NCBI GenBank assembly: GCA_026874595.1
Contig: CM049306.1
Span: 50,542,019-50,606,018, forward strand
Length of the DNA: 64,000 nt
Reading direction: 5' to 3'
DNA from: Sipunculus nudus
Taxonomy: Eukaryota > Annelida > Sipuncula > Golfingiida > Sipunculidae
Below, one piece after another: positions 31,984 through 44,575 of the stretch. Position 1 is the first letter of the stretch. Each line of letters begins with the position of its first letter. Both the position numbers and the translations under genes were made by a program. Under the pieces are notes generated by a model. It was not told the DNA's origin, searched no databases, and saw only the letters and a list, made by a program, of their open reading frames with translations.

Positions 31984-33429
31984 GCACTGAGGGGATTTGT
32001 ATAGGGCCTACCAGTTGAAGTTGCCGGAGGGGATAAAGTAACGCCTCCGTTCGTGGTGCGGTCTGTCGGGCCGTCCGCCGGTCCATCCGGAATTGATTTT
32101 ATGCCCGGCCATTTGACCAAACCTTCCATCTTTCACATATTGCTCACCCACCCACAGATGAAGAAGCTTATCGATTTTGTGGTCACGGGGTCAAAGGTTA
32201 AAACCACAGCACTCACTTCTTGAAACGGATTTTCAACGCATTAACAGCCAAACAGTTTGACCTGTAACCTTTCATTCTTCACATATGGCTCACCCACCAA
32301 CAGATGAAGAACCCTGTTGATTTTCACACAGTGTAATACATTCAGTATGATTATGCTCAGGTGCAAGGGGATGTTCTACTTTGCGGTGCCCTTGTTTTAT
32401 ACAACTTATTTATTTAATGATTTTTAAGAGAAACCCTTGTCACTTATTTAATCCGTTTATTAAGTAAATATCGAGAATTTTTTCAGCATGTTCTGTATTT
32501 ATAGTTTATTAATTAATCCTAATTTCGTCAGGTGATATACGATGTTTCAGTATTTAAATGGAATGTTTTCCATGATATAGGGTGATACTTAGTATAAAAC
32601 ATTTCGAACACTGACATGTACGTTCTCAACAAACACGTATATATTGTCTTTCAATTGACATGCATCAATTACATTATTGACGATGTGTTCGTCGTCCTTT
32701 ACCTTAGGTGTGTATATACTTGGATGTGTATAAATATATATATATATGTGTGTATGTGTATATATATGAATATACGTATATATATAAGTTTGTGTATATA
32801 TATGTATATATATAGAGAGAGATATATATTTATATATATACACACACATATGAATCACAGCGTCTGCCTCGATTCTTACTGGTCATATACCTCGTTCTCA
32901 ACAGCCTTTGTTCCAGTAATTTTTTTATACTGTTCGCACATATGAAACCAATTTTGCGCAGGCATATATTGATTTTATGTTCATCATTTTGTATTGGCGG
33001 GACGGTAAAATTGTCTACGTGGTGTTGTGCATTTTCATTTCATGTAATTTTAACGTTGGTCTATGTATCCTATGGAAACTGGAGGTTTGAACAGTTGTCA
33101 GGACATTCATTAAGAAAGGGGCATTGAGGTACGTGTATAGTACTCATTGAAATCCTAAACCATCCATTGACACGTGACAATGAAATCAGGATCATTAGGA
33201 TGGCGTTCACTGTTTTGCATTAAATACTCATATAAATGTCAACTCCGAGAAAAAAACAACAGGCTCAGGTGTTTCTGTATTTCCTTTACCATGGATTATT
33301 TAATGGATTTAATTATTTCTTTTACAAGTATAAGCCACCAGGTTCGATCACATTTTCTTCATGATGGCATGGATCGAAGCAAAATCAAATATCCACATAT
33401 ATTGTTGAAAATACTGTCTATACAATAAA
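31984..33429 (+). other. 3' flank or UTR of JMJD8-TPR gene
   Basis: 32090-32330 contains two copies, about 150 bp apart, of a CTTTCACATAT-GCTCACCCACC and ACAGATGAAGAA phrase, an interspersed-repeat motif. AATAAA at 33424-33429 is a possible polyadenylation signal but is 1.4 kb from the stop. 32720-32850 is TATATG simple sequence. Confidence 0.35.
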
Positions 33430-33464
33430 TGCATCATATTTCATGTCTGTGTTAAGTTTTGCTG

Positions 33465-33900
33465 GGTATAAACCATAGACGCAATTTTTTGAATGCCAGG
33501 GGGGACATGTCCGCTGCACGTTTTCAGTCGGGGGGGGGGGGGGACTTTTGGGACATGATTCACCAGTTTCTGCGACACTGTTTTACCCTCCAGCCATTAA
33601 ACGTTGAAATTATAAACGAACGTCCAGATTGTATCGACCAGAATTTTTAGGGCAAATATTTTTATTTCCTGTTGATTTCTGTTGCAATACTAGATCATTT
33701 TATTTTATACCCAAATTACTTCACTACTGCTTAAATTTTGATTGAAATTTTTAAAAATCCACACCGCACGAGGGTGACATCCCTCCCACCCTCACCACCC
33801 CGGTCGATACACACTCTCGGGAGTCCTCGGAAGCTTGTTTCCCTGAGCGTATTTGCCTCTCCCAGAATTTATTTGGTTCTCGATCAACCACTGATTACAT
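33465..33900 (+). repeat. dispersed repeat, copy 2 (cf. 691-990)
   Basis: It opens with ATAGACGCAATTTTTTGAATGCC, has a G run at 33531-33542, and then GATTCACC, CCATTAAACG, CACACCGCACGAGGG and TTGCCTCTCCC in the same order as 691-990. The mixture of G runs and a terminal GATC-ACCACTGAT fits an old MITE-like family. Confidence 0.55.
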
Positions 33901-34738
33901 TATTTGTATTTCAATATACTGAGAAAATGGCGTCCTGCGGGGTTAAATATGATATGTCAGTGTTGGGGGGGAGGGGAGGGGGGGACTTTAAGTCCTGCCC
34001 CCCCCCACACACACACACACACTGCGTAAAGAAATTTTGCCCCTGATATAAATATAAATATCCAAATAATGAAATTCTAGCTAAGTATTATAAGTGATTA
34101 CCTATCGGGTGCGATGACCCAGGTTGGAGTCCTGCGTTTACCTTAAACAGTGAAAATGAGCGACAAAAAAGATTATAATCAAATTATTATCCTTGTTAAA
34201 TGTTTATATATAATGGAGCTTAGAGACAAATGTTTCTATCCTCTTGAATCTCTTTTTATTTGCATGTTACACGTACACGTGCTGTAGTATACAGGAAGTC
34301 TCACTTAATGTCTTAAATGAGAGAAATCAATCCCCCTTTGGTTTTGATTGACTTTGGTAACTGTGAGAACCTATAGATGTGACCATTTTATGTTCCACCT
34401 TGAAGGGGGCATGAAAATGGAACAGGTTATCCGAAAAATGTGGTATGAGAACATGGAAATCGATCGTTTCATTATATTACATCAATATGCTCATCTAGGT
34501 GGGGCATCGTGTGTGCTTGAGTGGGACAGAGCCGGGTCACAGCTGAGTAGTAAACATAAACACCTTTTACATTTGAGAAATAGATCTGTGGCTTTCTACT
34601 ATTTCACTTTCCTTGAACTTATCGCTTGAAATGGCTGCTGTTATTTGTGCGGAAGACACAATCACCTCTCCCAGCTCTCGGGCCACAGAAATAGCTAAAT
34701 CAATCTAATTACAGGCATACCGGTAATTACAAACTTTG
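33901..34738. other. no gene; repeat segment near 34.38-34.60 kb
   Basis: 34405-34570 shares GAACAGGTTATCC, AAAATGTGG, GAACATGGAAATCGATC and GGGTCAC with 37715-37850, so both belong to one dispersed family. G/C runs occur at 33965-34007. No gene. Confidence 0.45.
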
Positions 34739-35462
34739 CAGTGGCGGATCTAGCAGTTTTTTCATAATAAATATTTTCCGATAATTTTTCCCTAGTCATA
34801 AAATTATTATAAACTTATCCACAGTAAAATGTCAGTTGATTACTTTCTGATTCATAAGTTTAGGGTATCAGTGAACAACTCTGTGATTTGCTCCATTAAT
34901 TAAGACAGCGCCTTAATATTACAATACTGAGAGAGACGGTCATTTCGTTTTTACACCAGGCTGGGTGCCCCTCCCCCGCCCCAATTCCCAGTCGTCTGTT
35001 AGCGCTCAGCCTTGATTGGGATCGACCGTGAAATATCTCACGACTCCTCGGCTGATATACAATGAGTTCGCGATCTATGCTCTATTGATTCCGATGCTAT
35101 GCCTAGTCCACACAAGCCGGTAAAATGCAAAATTTAACATAGCAACATGAACCTATAAATTATTTTACCATGAGGATTACTTCAAAAAGATGATATTGTG
35201 AAAGTTATAGATGCGCATTTTCAATATATAGACAAATAATTACAAAATGTTAAATGTTTAGCCTTCCAAGTTGATATCCTTATGTTGAAGAAATGTAAAT
35301 ATTAAAGCCGGCCAGACGTGAATCCACGCCCCTAAGGTCTGAAAACGTTATGCAATGCCATTTACGAGAATAATAATTAGGGACATAAAATCCTCATAAT
35401 TTATTGTGCAAGGTGCCTCAAAATGTCATCTTTTACACTATAAATATATACAAGTATAGATA

Positions 35463-35512
<50 letters not shown>

Positions 35513-35621
35513 TTATGTGTATATTTTTTCTTTATACTTGTAAACCTCTTACCAAGGCAGTATTAACGCCCCCCCCCCCCCCCCCCACCCCTTTCTTAAT
35601 CCTTTTCAGGATCCGCCACTG
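34739..35621. mobile_element. candidate element with CAGTGGCGGATC ends
   Basis: CAGTGGCGGATC at 34739 and GATCCGCCACTG ending at 35621 are perfect inverted 12-mers, 883 bp end to end. The interior has a TA array (35459-35508) and a C run (35571-35587). No target duplication was found, so the two ends may instead come from two elements. Confidence 0.45.
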
Positions 35622-36890
35622 ATTTGCTTTGTTATGAACAGCTAACCGATAAGCATACACTTGATGATTCACGGGTTCTGGCCAATCCCAATACAAGAGA
35701 TACATGTAATTCATTATATCCCTAGCAGGTGGAGCAGTATTGTATGTTCGACAAATTGGTGACATTAGTTGGTTGGTTTGTCTGATATCAACTTCACGTT
35801 TTAACGAACAGATTTTGATGAAATTATGTGGAAGGATAGGATAACACGGAATATTCACCAAATTTTGGAGATAATCTAGGTCTTATTTTTTTTTTATTTG
35901 AAAGGTTCTATACTATTGTTACCATACGGCTATTTCACGTTTTTTTCCGGAATGATACTCGTGGGGTGATTATGTAGGATTTTGTTCTAGAGCTCGTCTG
36001 TAAATGGTTGGTGAACCATGACACTGGCAGAGGTAGATGGGCTGCGACAACACTATCTAGTTTTAAAACATGTATCTCAGACTACCTGCCCTGCTTATAA
36101 AAAGAATTTCGAAGTGAATGTCTCACCTACGGTAACTTGTGGATGCGATGAAGCCTGAAATGGCCACCATTTTGAATATTGCATGACCATATTGCTTCTT
36201 ATCTCGTGAACTGAAATATGTAACATGTAAAGGGCTCCACATGTTAGACGTTCATGGTTATAATTCTAAATGCATCGTGATATCAACTCTACGATATTTA
36301 ACAGTGGTAGGAATTGGTTTCAAAATCATAATCGATCATTGGAAAATCAAAACGACCGATGATCGATTATTAATCGGTTATCTTATGTTCTTTCCATATT
36401 ACCTTGAATTCTGCTGTATACTAGTACCTTAAATATTGGCCCTGGTCTATAGTGTGACATGTACATCGGTATTCATAATGAAACCATCAATCCACCTGCA
36501 CCCAAGGTTGACTTCCGGTCGCACGATTGTTAGCTGCGCAAGATTTCGTTTTGTGTTCGTATATCTGACAGGGTTTGATTTTTGCATGTTCATATATAAT
36601 CGGATTTAATCGATTATTCAAAATGCAATCGATTCAATCGATTTTGAAAGAACACGACCAATCATCGAAATAATCGATTAATCGCTTACCATTAATATTT
36701 AAGCATCCATTTTGAATATTTTAGTCTCATTCGGGCTGATCAGGATCACAATTTGCTTTGAGTTGTGTGGTTGCATTTGACCTTACGTCCTCAAACGTTC
36801 ATCCCTAGACCACTGCATGAGGCTGTTAGTGAGACACACTTGGACTATTTGTCATTCTTATATATATGATTGTTCTCAAGATCAGAGGCG
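35622..36890. other. no gene; a GCGTA-type MITE end near 36.89 kb
   Basis: 36575-36690 is rich in ATCGATT repeats (AATCGATT, TCGATTATT). CAGAGGCGTAAATATAGGGG at 36885 with a following C run (36911-36927) resembles a single MITE terminus. No gene. Confidence 0.4.
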
Positions 36891-37163
36891 TAAATATAGG
36901 GGAAGATGATCCCCCCCCCCCCCCCCCACTATTCAGAGAATAATATTTATATATTGCAAATTAAATATATTGATAAATGGAATTATAGACTTTGGTTCTA
37001 TTTATGAGTTAACTATGAAATATTATATCTAAACATGGTTAAGAATTAACTTATACTGGAAGCATACCACCTTTTTTCCAAAACTTTTTAATTAATTGTC
37101 ATTTATTTGAAATGTGATTAAGTATATATATATATTTGAAATGTGTCATACCGACCCTGAAAA

Positions 37164-37165
37164 AG

Positions 37166-37216
<51 letters not shown>
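37164..37216. repeat. (AT)n microsatellite
   Basis: A TA array preceded by TATAAATATA and followed by a short GTGTGTGT. Confidence 0.88.
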
Positions 37217-37217
<1 letters not shown>

Positions 37218-37369
37218 TGTGTGTGTCTGTGCGTCTGCAAGTCAACCCCACATCCCTGGAAGAAAAATTGACGCCACTGCATGCACAAGATATCAGGTTG
37301 ATGATAATCAAGGGGGGCATAGACAGACGAGGTAAGGGTCTAGTCCTTTGAGTAGTAAAAAAATTCGTC

Positions 37370-37565
37370 TCTCTCCCGCTGTCGACCCGGGTTCGAGCCA
37401 CGGCGTGTCATTATAATTAGGTTCTAGTGGCCCGATCAATGCCGGCGGTTTTCTCCGGGTTATCCGATTTCCTCCTTCTCAAGAGGATTCAGAACCCCGC
37501 AGTCTGTTACATGGAGAGTACCTTACTTGATTATTACATCTATTGTACAATCTTCGTAAAATAAA
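37370..37565 (+). mobile_element. probable SINE, B-box half and tail
   Basis: GGGTTCGAGCC (37389-37399) fits the B-box consensus. It is followed by CGGCGGTTTTCTCCGGGTTA and TCCGATTTCCTCC, a body phrase common in marine invertebrate SINEs (recollection), and by ATAAATACAG at the end. The A-box half is not clear, so the copy may be decayed. Confidence 0.5.
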
Positions 37566-39450
37566 TACAGTTTTAGTTTATACGTTTGTTATACAGTAAA
37601 ATCATTCATATAAATGTTAATGATATGTATGGTGGAAATGGTGAATTAAATGCTTCATGTCTGCTCATATTATTGTTATGTGATAATTGTGTGGTCTATT
37701 CGGAGGATGTTAATAAAGAGAACAGGGTATCCAAAAAGTGTGGCAAAAGAACATGGAAATCGATCTTGCAATCCAATGTTTATCTATGTGGTCATTTCAG
37801 TGTTGCACCTAGTGTACCTGAGTGGTGCATAACAGGGTCACTATTAACTAGAGCTTCATGTAAACAAAAACAACCTTATCATTTTATAGAAGTAAATTTT
37901 GAGTTTTCTTCTAACTTTCGTGACATTATATGCTGGTAATTAGAATATGATTAAAATATTGATTACAAAGCATTCTGTATGTTTCTCCAACCGATATATA
38001 TATTCATGAAGATTCCAGTGGTCGCTCAGGAGTTCCTTGTATCAATGTGTTTTAGGTTCAATAAGTTTACCTCTAACAGTCTTCTAAATTTGTTGTTGTA
38101 TTATTCACTCTTTTCTTGTTAAAAGTTTTTAAATTCCTCAGTATTTTTTATGTGTAATCAGTTTATACTGCATAAGATTTAGTCATTGTATAATTTGAAT
38201 TTTGATAATCAGCCATATATATTTTATGTTAATTATTATATATATATGAAATGTACATTGTAAAGCGCCTTTGAACATTCTTTGGATGAAAGAGTGCTAT
38301 ATAAATATGGTATAATAATTTAATACAAGTGTCATGGTTTGACATACATGTAATTTGACCTGACGTCATTTTATATCTAAGGATCAAACGAAAATATAAT
38401 AACTATTAATGGGCTGATCAGAGTTTTATGATTTGAATAGTGTAGTTTCACTCTGCTGAAGACCTTCAAGGACCCTATCACGAGCAATATAGAGGTTGCT
38501 AGACAATGGGGACCCATTTTGGCCGGTTGCAGAAGAAGGATATATTGCCGCGTAGTGTGTCACCAGAGCCGTAAGCTAGCAAACTCCCCAGACCCGTAGG
38601 GAAAGACGTCGCGTGCTAGATACGGAACCAATCATTGCCAGTTGGAGAGTGGTGTGATGTTGTGCGACAGACCTGTGATGTGAAGATGCCGTGAATTCAA
38701 TTGTATGCAAGTGGCAGGACCAAATTGGTGTGCTCTCTGAAAGTCAGGGCATCTCACTAACGCTGGTAGTAAAACTGGCCCACTGTCATGGCCAGTTTCT
38801 GTGGCTTTTCTGAGACAAATAAACAAACAAACAGACAGGACAATTTTAGTAGTATATAGATAGATAGGAGATAGAAGATAGATGGATAGATAAAAACCGT
38901 GGACTTTGGACTGACGCACATATTGAAATCATTAAAGGAAATATCTGTATGCGAACGGCTAAGAATACCAAATATTGATATTTGGTTTCATTGTTGTGGC
39001 CGTGGTACCGCCCAGGTGTATAGCGATAATGACGCCAGTAATAGGAACATTATGTGTCTATATGACGTTCGTGCGAAGGAAACTACACGGTGAAATCCAC
39101 AAACAGTGAAAGATTGTGGAGGCAACATGTATCGTCAAACCTCATGGCTGCAGACGTCTTAGCTCTCTTTAATAAAGATAAAAGTGTATGATTGAAGTGG
39201 ATAACATATTAAGATTTTTTAATAAAGAAAATAACAAGATTGTCATAGAGGAAAAAATAAGCAGTTTAATTGTAATCAGTGATTTATTGTGCACATAAGT
39301 TAAATTAAACATTTTAGCAAAACATAAAGACATAAGAAGTGTGGTTATGTAAGGACAGTCGCCTCGCGCTTAAATGAGGTAAAATGAGGATATAGTTAAA
39401 AAAAAGAGAGTACGAATAATCTTTACTGCAAAGAGCTAAAACGAGTATAA
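37566..39450. other. no gene recognised
   Basis: 37715-37850 is the second copy of the repeat at 34405-34570. A GATA-type simple repeat lies at 38857-38893. Otherwise nothing is supported. Confidence 0.4.
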
Positions 39451-39452
39451 AA

Positions 39453-40032
39453 CTAGAATACGGGCAGTCAACAGGCGACTACAGGTATCCGCCGTATCAC
39501 AGAGGTATGCATAAAGTGATCGAGGGATAAAATGTCCTAATGTGACAGCCCTCCAGATTTGCGGCATCAGATATGCCAAAGTATTCCAAGACGCACGGAC
39601 GGGCAAACTAAATATCAGGCCGATACATCACACTATTCAGGAGATAAATGTATAAATGCATTTTACAAATAACAAATTGTAGGTTGTGGCGCCTGCCTTG
39701 TGTGTGAGAAAGCTATCCAAGACGGATTTTCAGATTTCACCAAAAACGACCTATCGGTTGGAATCAGATGAAATAGATAATATGCAAGATCAACCATTCC
39801 AAGATCTATAGTTGTGAATCAGAAAGCGCCACCATTCTTGCAAATTATTCATTCGAATAGAAGGAAAATATGCAAAAATGGTTTGCGGGATTTGCCACTA
39901 ATCTTTGTAAGCCACGAGCTCGTATATGACCCAATATTTATGCCGTGCTTCAGAAAGATCGGTCAAAGTGTCTCATAGGAGTTCATCGTAGACGAATGCG
40001 GCGGTGGATTGTCCGTTTCTGCTGATACAATT
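39453..40032. mobile_element. tandem-core element, copy B (degraded)
   Basis: The left end TAGAATACGGGCAGTCAACA, GGCGACTACAGGTATCCGCC and the right end TTTCTGCTGATACAATTAAT match copy A's ends. The interior keeps the end section (CACATGTGAC equivalent, AAGATCGGTC, GGAGTTC, GAATGCGGCGG) and about one decayed core unit. Confidence 0.55.
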
Positions 40033-40560
40033 AATGATAAAGTGAGAATAGTACAGGGCCACATATTACTCCGCCAGGATTCTTAACATATATTCGGGGT
40101 GTGCAGAGAAAAAAACACGGCTCAACAATGCATGAATAGATCACAGGTGGGTTGTGCTCGCTACAACAAAGGAGTCCCTTATAATAGCGAATGGCTATAG
40201 AAAGAAATTGCCTAATTTCACAAATGTAAATACCTTTACAAGACATTTTACACTAATAATTAATCTACCCTTCTTTAATATGTCATGTCCTAGGACCAAA
40301 CTTATCAACAAGACAGTCATCACTATTGATAACTTGCCTCTACCACCATTCTGTATCACGTTACCCGAATTATAACTCGGCTCCTGGGAAAACTTTGATA
40401 TGTGGCAACTATATATATTGTTCTAAGCCCAAATTACATAACTTGTCGGTTACATCGTATGTAAGCTCTGTCCTTTAGAACAAAGAAACATTAATTAAAT
40501 GTCACCTCTGCACATTCACTCCTTTCGGGAATTTACATTTGTTTCACTGAGTACATGAAT
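40033..40560. other. no gene recognised
   Basis: Intergenic DNA between two copies of the tandem-core element. Confidence 0.4.
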
Positions 40561-40564
40561 TAGT

Positions 40565-41515
40565 AAACTGGAATACGGCTGGCTGACAAGTGACTATGTG
40601 TATCCTCCGAAGTTAGAGTGGTATTGGAAAGGTGAGGCATTGATTGAGTGATAAGGGGAAATGGAGTCAGATGTGATGCATTATTGATGGGGTGGGGGAA
40701 GGCGACATTAAGGGTTAGGCTAAGGCCGAGGCATCAAACCAGTTCTGAGATATAACATAAATTCCTGCCATGTGAACGTGTTTAAAGATGGCGCCACCTG
40801 CCAACTCAACGAAAAAATCTATCCAAGATGTATACACATGCAAAATTTCAGGCCTATAAGTCAAACTACTGCCGAGATATGATTGACTTTTTCCCTAGAC
40901 AGACAAACAAATGGACACCATGCAATAATGGTTGCAGGTGGCCCCACTAGTTTTGTGTATGATTAAGAGATATATAAGATCTCTACACATGAAAAATTTC
41001 TGGCCGATACGTTTAATTATTCCTGAAACATTAGCATGGTGTCTGCAGCGTAAATGTGCTTGTAGTTGGCGCCGCCTGTCATATAAACGAGAAACCTATC
41101 AATGATGTCTATATATGCAAAACCACCGACGAATAAGTCCAACCACAGCAGAGATACGAGTAATTTTAACCCAAGACAGATGAGCAGATGCACAAAATGG
41201 TTGAAGATGGCGCCACCAGTTTGTGCATGATATAAAGCTATCCAAGAGCTATACTCATTGCCAAATTAAAGCCCGATTGGTCAAAAATATGTGGGTTTAT
41301 GTGTGAAAAAAGGCGCATAGATGGACGCACTGCAGAGATGAAAGGCCAGAGGTCAAACCAAAATGAGGGCGCAGCAGTTCACATGTTACTCATTCATAAT
41401 GCAAGTTTCATAAAAAAAAAATCCGTCCAGTGGTAACGGAGTTCTCTGGAAACCTGTACGGCGGTTGAAAACAAAATTTCCGCAAGACTCTGTTTTGGTG
41501 GATACAATACGGTAT
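40565..41515. mobile_element. tandem-core element, copy C
   Basis: The left end GGAATACGGCTGGCTGACAA and TGTATCCTCCGAA (40599) pair with the right end TTTTGGTGGATACA (41493-41506). The core has GATGGCGCCACC (about 40790), GGCGCCGCC and GATGGCGCCACC half-units with AAGCTATCCAAGAG and GAGATATG or GAGATACG motifs. The spacing matches copy A, but the sequence is strongly diverged. Confidence 0.65.
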
Positions 41516-42505
41516 TGAATGACTTATCTCGCTCTGAAAAGAATCTTTTGAACAAAATTAATAGGACTTCCTCGAAAATTTATGGGCACGCCTGACCTTC
41601 CTATTTATTTTTAAAATCCCTTCATAACTTTTTCAGTAAAGCAAAGATTCTTCCTGTACGTAATACGGAATGCGGAACGCGTGGTAAGGGGCAACACTTA
41701 GCAAACATGCATGCTGCCGTGCCGGTACATATGGGATTTCTCTACACGATCTTCATATTCCGCGTGCCTTATTCTACGTGATGAGTTCACCATTCAATAC
41801 ATAAGGAATCTTAGCTGTACATCGTTTTGCCGGATACGCATTCCGTAAGGAAATTCACTTAAATTATTTAATCAATACCTATTTTATCCGCATGTCGCAT
41901 TTCTTACATATGGAATCTTAGCTTAAAGTTGCTAATAGCAAAACCAACTAACCTGTCACGACAAAAATGCTTCCAATCTGAGGTATAATGATTCAGGTCA
42001 ATGTTTTCACAGATTTCAAAATATTTGTCCTGGCCTCGGTCTCTCAAAGCACGTGTTCCTTATTCCAGTAGGTACACGTGTTTAGTGTGCTGAGGTTCTG
42101 TGGAGGCGCAAGGTAAAAGTATTGTTTTGGGTTCTAGTGAGTGAACTGTGCTGTATCAAAGACGACGATCGCTCAACTATCGGTTGTTAGTGTATACAAA
42201 AACAAGGAGAAAGCACTGTCTGGCAGCCCTATCAATATGAAACGTGCTTGGATGTTATCAGGTGTGTTTGTTTCAAGTTTATTTCATTCTTCTATGTTGG
42301 TATTTCAATATGCACAGAGTGACCCTTAAAGTCAGCAATTCACCTCCCTGTTCTATAGAATTTATGTCATTTCTTGCTCACTGTGCGTATACGTATTAAT
42401 GATTTCCAGATAATACCTGTTATTAAAGCTCCAGATCTTCAGATAAAAACAGTTATTATAACGCCTTTTTGAGGCCTGTATGAGTTTTTTATATTTATTT
42501 ACAGC
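41516..42505. other. no gene recognised
   Basis: A 62-codon frame at 42141-42329 has no recognisable features. Confidence 0.4.
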
Positions 42506-42509
42506 AATG

Positions 42510-42705
42510 TTTATGTCATTGTCAGCCTTTAGATGTCATTGTTGAATGTGTTTTGATTATTTTGGTGCCCCCACATGTTATAAACATGTTGATATAAACA
42601 AAACGAAAAACCTGTGTGCAGTGGAATCAATGTTTTCTGGCCTATTGTTATCAGTTGTTCCATGGATTATCTTTTTAGTTACTGGACATCAGTTATCGGA
42701 ATAGG
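42510..42705 (+). repeat. dispersed repeat (cf. 27660-27925)
   Basis: GAATGTGTTTTGATTATTTTGGTGCC, TGTTATAAACATGTTGATATAAACAAAA and ACATCAGTTATCGGAATA match the intron 3 repeat. Confidence 0.6.
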
Positions 42706-42804
42706 TTACTTTGAACGGGGTTGCTGAGCTCCAGTTATGACCTTAGCTTGTCAACCTTGCCGTTTATGTTGATTATATATCGAAGCGACAGTAATCACCA
42801 GTGA

Positions 42805-42893
42805 TGTTTTAGAAGCTTGGCGCTTGGAAGGGAGGAGGTTTGGTCGTAAACAATAGTTCCGTTATTTTCATGAGCATGCTCTATCTGGTGGTA
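42805..42893 (+). pseudogene. relic of JMJD8-like exon 3 with its splice donor
   Basis: GCTTGGAAGGG...GGTCGTAAACAATAGTTCCG continuing to GAGCATGCTCTATCTGGTGG and TAAG aligns, nearly gap-free over its last 60 bases, with the end of exon 3 (26662-26725). Many differences are transitions. Translation gives GRKQ*FRYFHEHALSGG against GRKRWFLYPLQHTPPGG: the tryptophan codon is now TAG. The intronic GTAAG donor is kept, so this arose by DNA duplication, not by retroposition. No other exon relic was found nearby. Confidence 0.55.
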
Positions 42894-42899
42894 AGCATA

Positions 42900-44383
42900 G
42901 GAATCATTAGACACACATCGAGTTCGAAGACACAATGCGGAGATGTTGAATAAGTTGATTGATTATTTTTTCATGCAATAAACCCAGTTCGGGGTAAAAA
43001 TCACAGGTTGAGACAATTATAAGAAGGTGAGTTTGATGACTTAGTTACAGAAAAGGTGTTTGTGTCTTTTTACAACATAAATCACAATCATAAATGAAGA
43101 ATCAATTAGATTTTGGTGTGGTTCCGGTACATGATCCGGAACTAGGAACTTCATAAGAACATTCACAAACGAAGACTGAATTGCGTTACAAGGAACTGTT
43201 CTACATCGCACTGAGTATTTTTTTATAGAACTGCTGTAAAGAATCTTGTGCAATATTGAAAAATTAAGAAAATTCCAGTTTTTGGAAACATGTTGATTCA
43301 AGTTGGGTATCACTTTTGCTATATTATATGCAATACTTCTATAGTTTTGTGGTTCTTAAATACCCCATAGTTCAATAACCTTACGGGGGAAACATATATA
43401 TCACATTGTAAATAAGTCCAGGTCTGGAGAAAACGTAAAAATCATTGTTCATCTGCAGACGTTTTGAAAAAAAATTTCCGCTTTTATTCTATTCAACCTC
43501 CTGATTATTAAGAATTGAGTGTTTTACAGTATTCCTTCTAAGGATTCAGTAACTGTCATTCAATCTCGTCTGCCAGAGAAGTAAAATTGTTATAAGCGCA
43601 GCTGTTTCTGTTTGATTGACACCCACTCGTTTCCGGTCACTTGTCGATTTCCCAGTGAAACCACCTGGATGCACCAGTTGACCCCATATTGCAAGTGTCA
43701 GAAATGAATTAAGACTGAACTGTCTTTTATTCACACAGCAACAAACAAACATTTATATTTGCAATCTCTCTTTGAAAAGATCATATCAGTCACACTATGT
43801 AGTTGTTTATTCTGTGCTGCCCAACAATAAGCGTGTTAAAATCTACTTGTGAAATGTAAACATACATAAATCAAGACAGACTTCATGGTAACTAAGTAAT
43901 ATCATGTATCACTCGAATAGTAAAACGAACAGTGAATGTGAGTTTTGGAAGATTGTCAATAAAATGGTAATTATGGAAAATTCTTATAGCAAAGATGATT
44001 ATCTGTTTCCCTGTCAGCGTTTTGTGCAATTGCTCCTAGCAGATCCGTGTCAAGATAAACGGAATACGTGTAATGTCCAACCTTCACTTCTTTCTGTTGG
44101 GAAGCTTTAAAATCTCACTGAAATATAAAACATTATTGAACAATTTTTGAACCACTGATAAATACGCAAGGTATTTCATAATGGATTATCTTTCATAAAC
44201 TCCCCGTTTTAAATATGGTGCATAATTACAGTAATTTGTTTTGTTTTGTTTTGTTTTCCAAAAAAGTTCATCTTTGCTTATTAAAACAAAAAAAATATAT
44301 TATAAAATCACGACATCAAGATCGATGCATACAAAATGATTGCGCGGTCTTGTGTTCTAGCGAAAACGAAAGTATCTTAATAT
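42900..44383. other. no gene; dispersed repeat D copy 2, 3' flank of SLC22 gene
   Basis: 43050-43170 (GTTTGTGTC, ACAACATAAATCACAATC, AATTAGATTTTGGTGTGG, ACATGATCCGGA) is a truncated copy of repeat D. The SLC22 gene's 3' UTR must lie left of 44384. GTGAATAAAAG on the minus strand near 43730 is a possible but distant polyadenylation signal. Confidence 0.4.
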
Positions 44384-44575
44384 TCAGCAGTAATTTGCCA
44401 ATGAGAAGAGTGCAACAAGCATTCGAACCGACCTCCATTTAAACTGTTTTCCAAATTCTTCAGCCTCTGGGACATTGCTTGGAAGCTTTTGGTTGACTGT
44501 CTCAGGTAGTACTAGATTCGGAAAGCTCGCTGACAAGGCGATGGTACCACATATCAGAGCGGGCATTCTGACACC
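44384..44575 (-). CDS. SLC22-like: SLC22-like exon 9 (last)
   Basis: Acceptor TATATGACAG. It encodes 493-555, helix 12 and the C-terminus (GVRMPALICGTIALSASFPN, LVLPETVNQKLPSNVPEAEE), with stop TGA at 44386-44384. LPET....LP is the SLC22 closing motif. The tail after KQFKWRSVRM is unusual, and a GAG|GT donor within it leaves open another exon. Confidence 0.78.
   Translation of the reverse strand, partial: GVRMPALICGTIALSASFPNLVLPETVNQKLPSNVPEAEEFGKQFKWRSVRMLVALFSLANYC

Noticed and set aside
42141-42329. 62-codon frame as an upstream exon of the exon-3 relic
   Set aside because: No JMJD8 similarity and no anchor; splice context not convincing.
44384-44430. Extra splice donor in the last SLC22-like exon
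   Set aside because: GAG|GTCGGT is a weak donor and no further exon was found to its left. The direct stop at 44384 is simpler.
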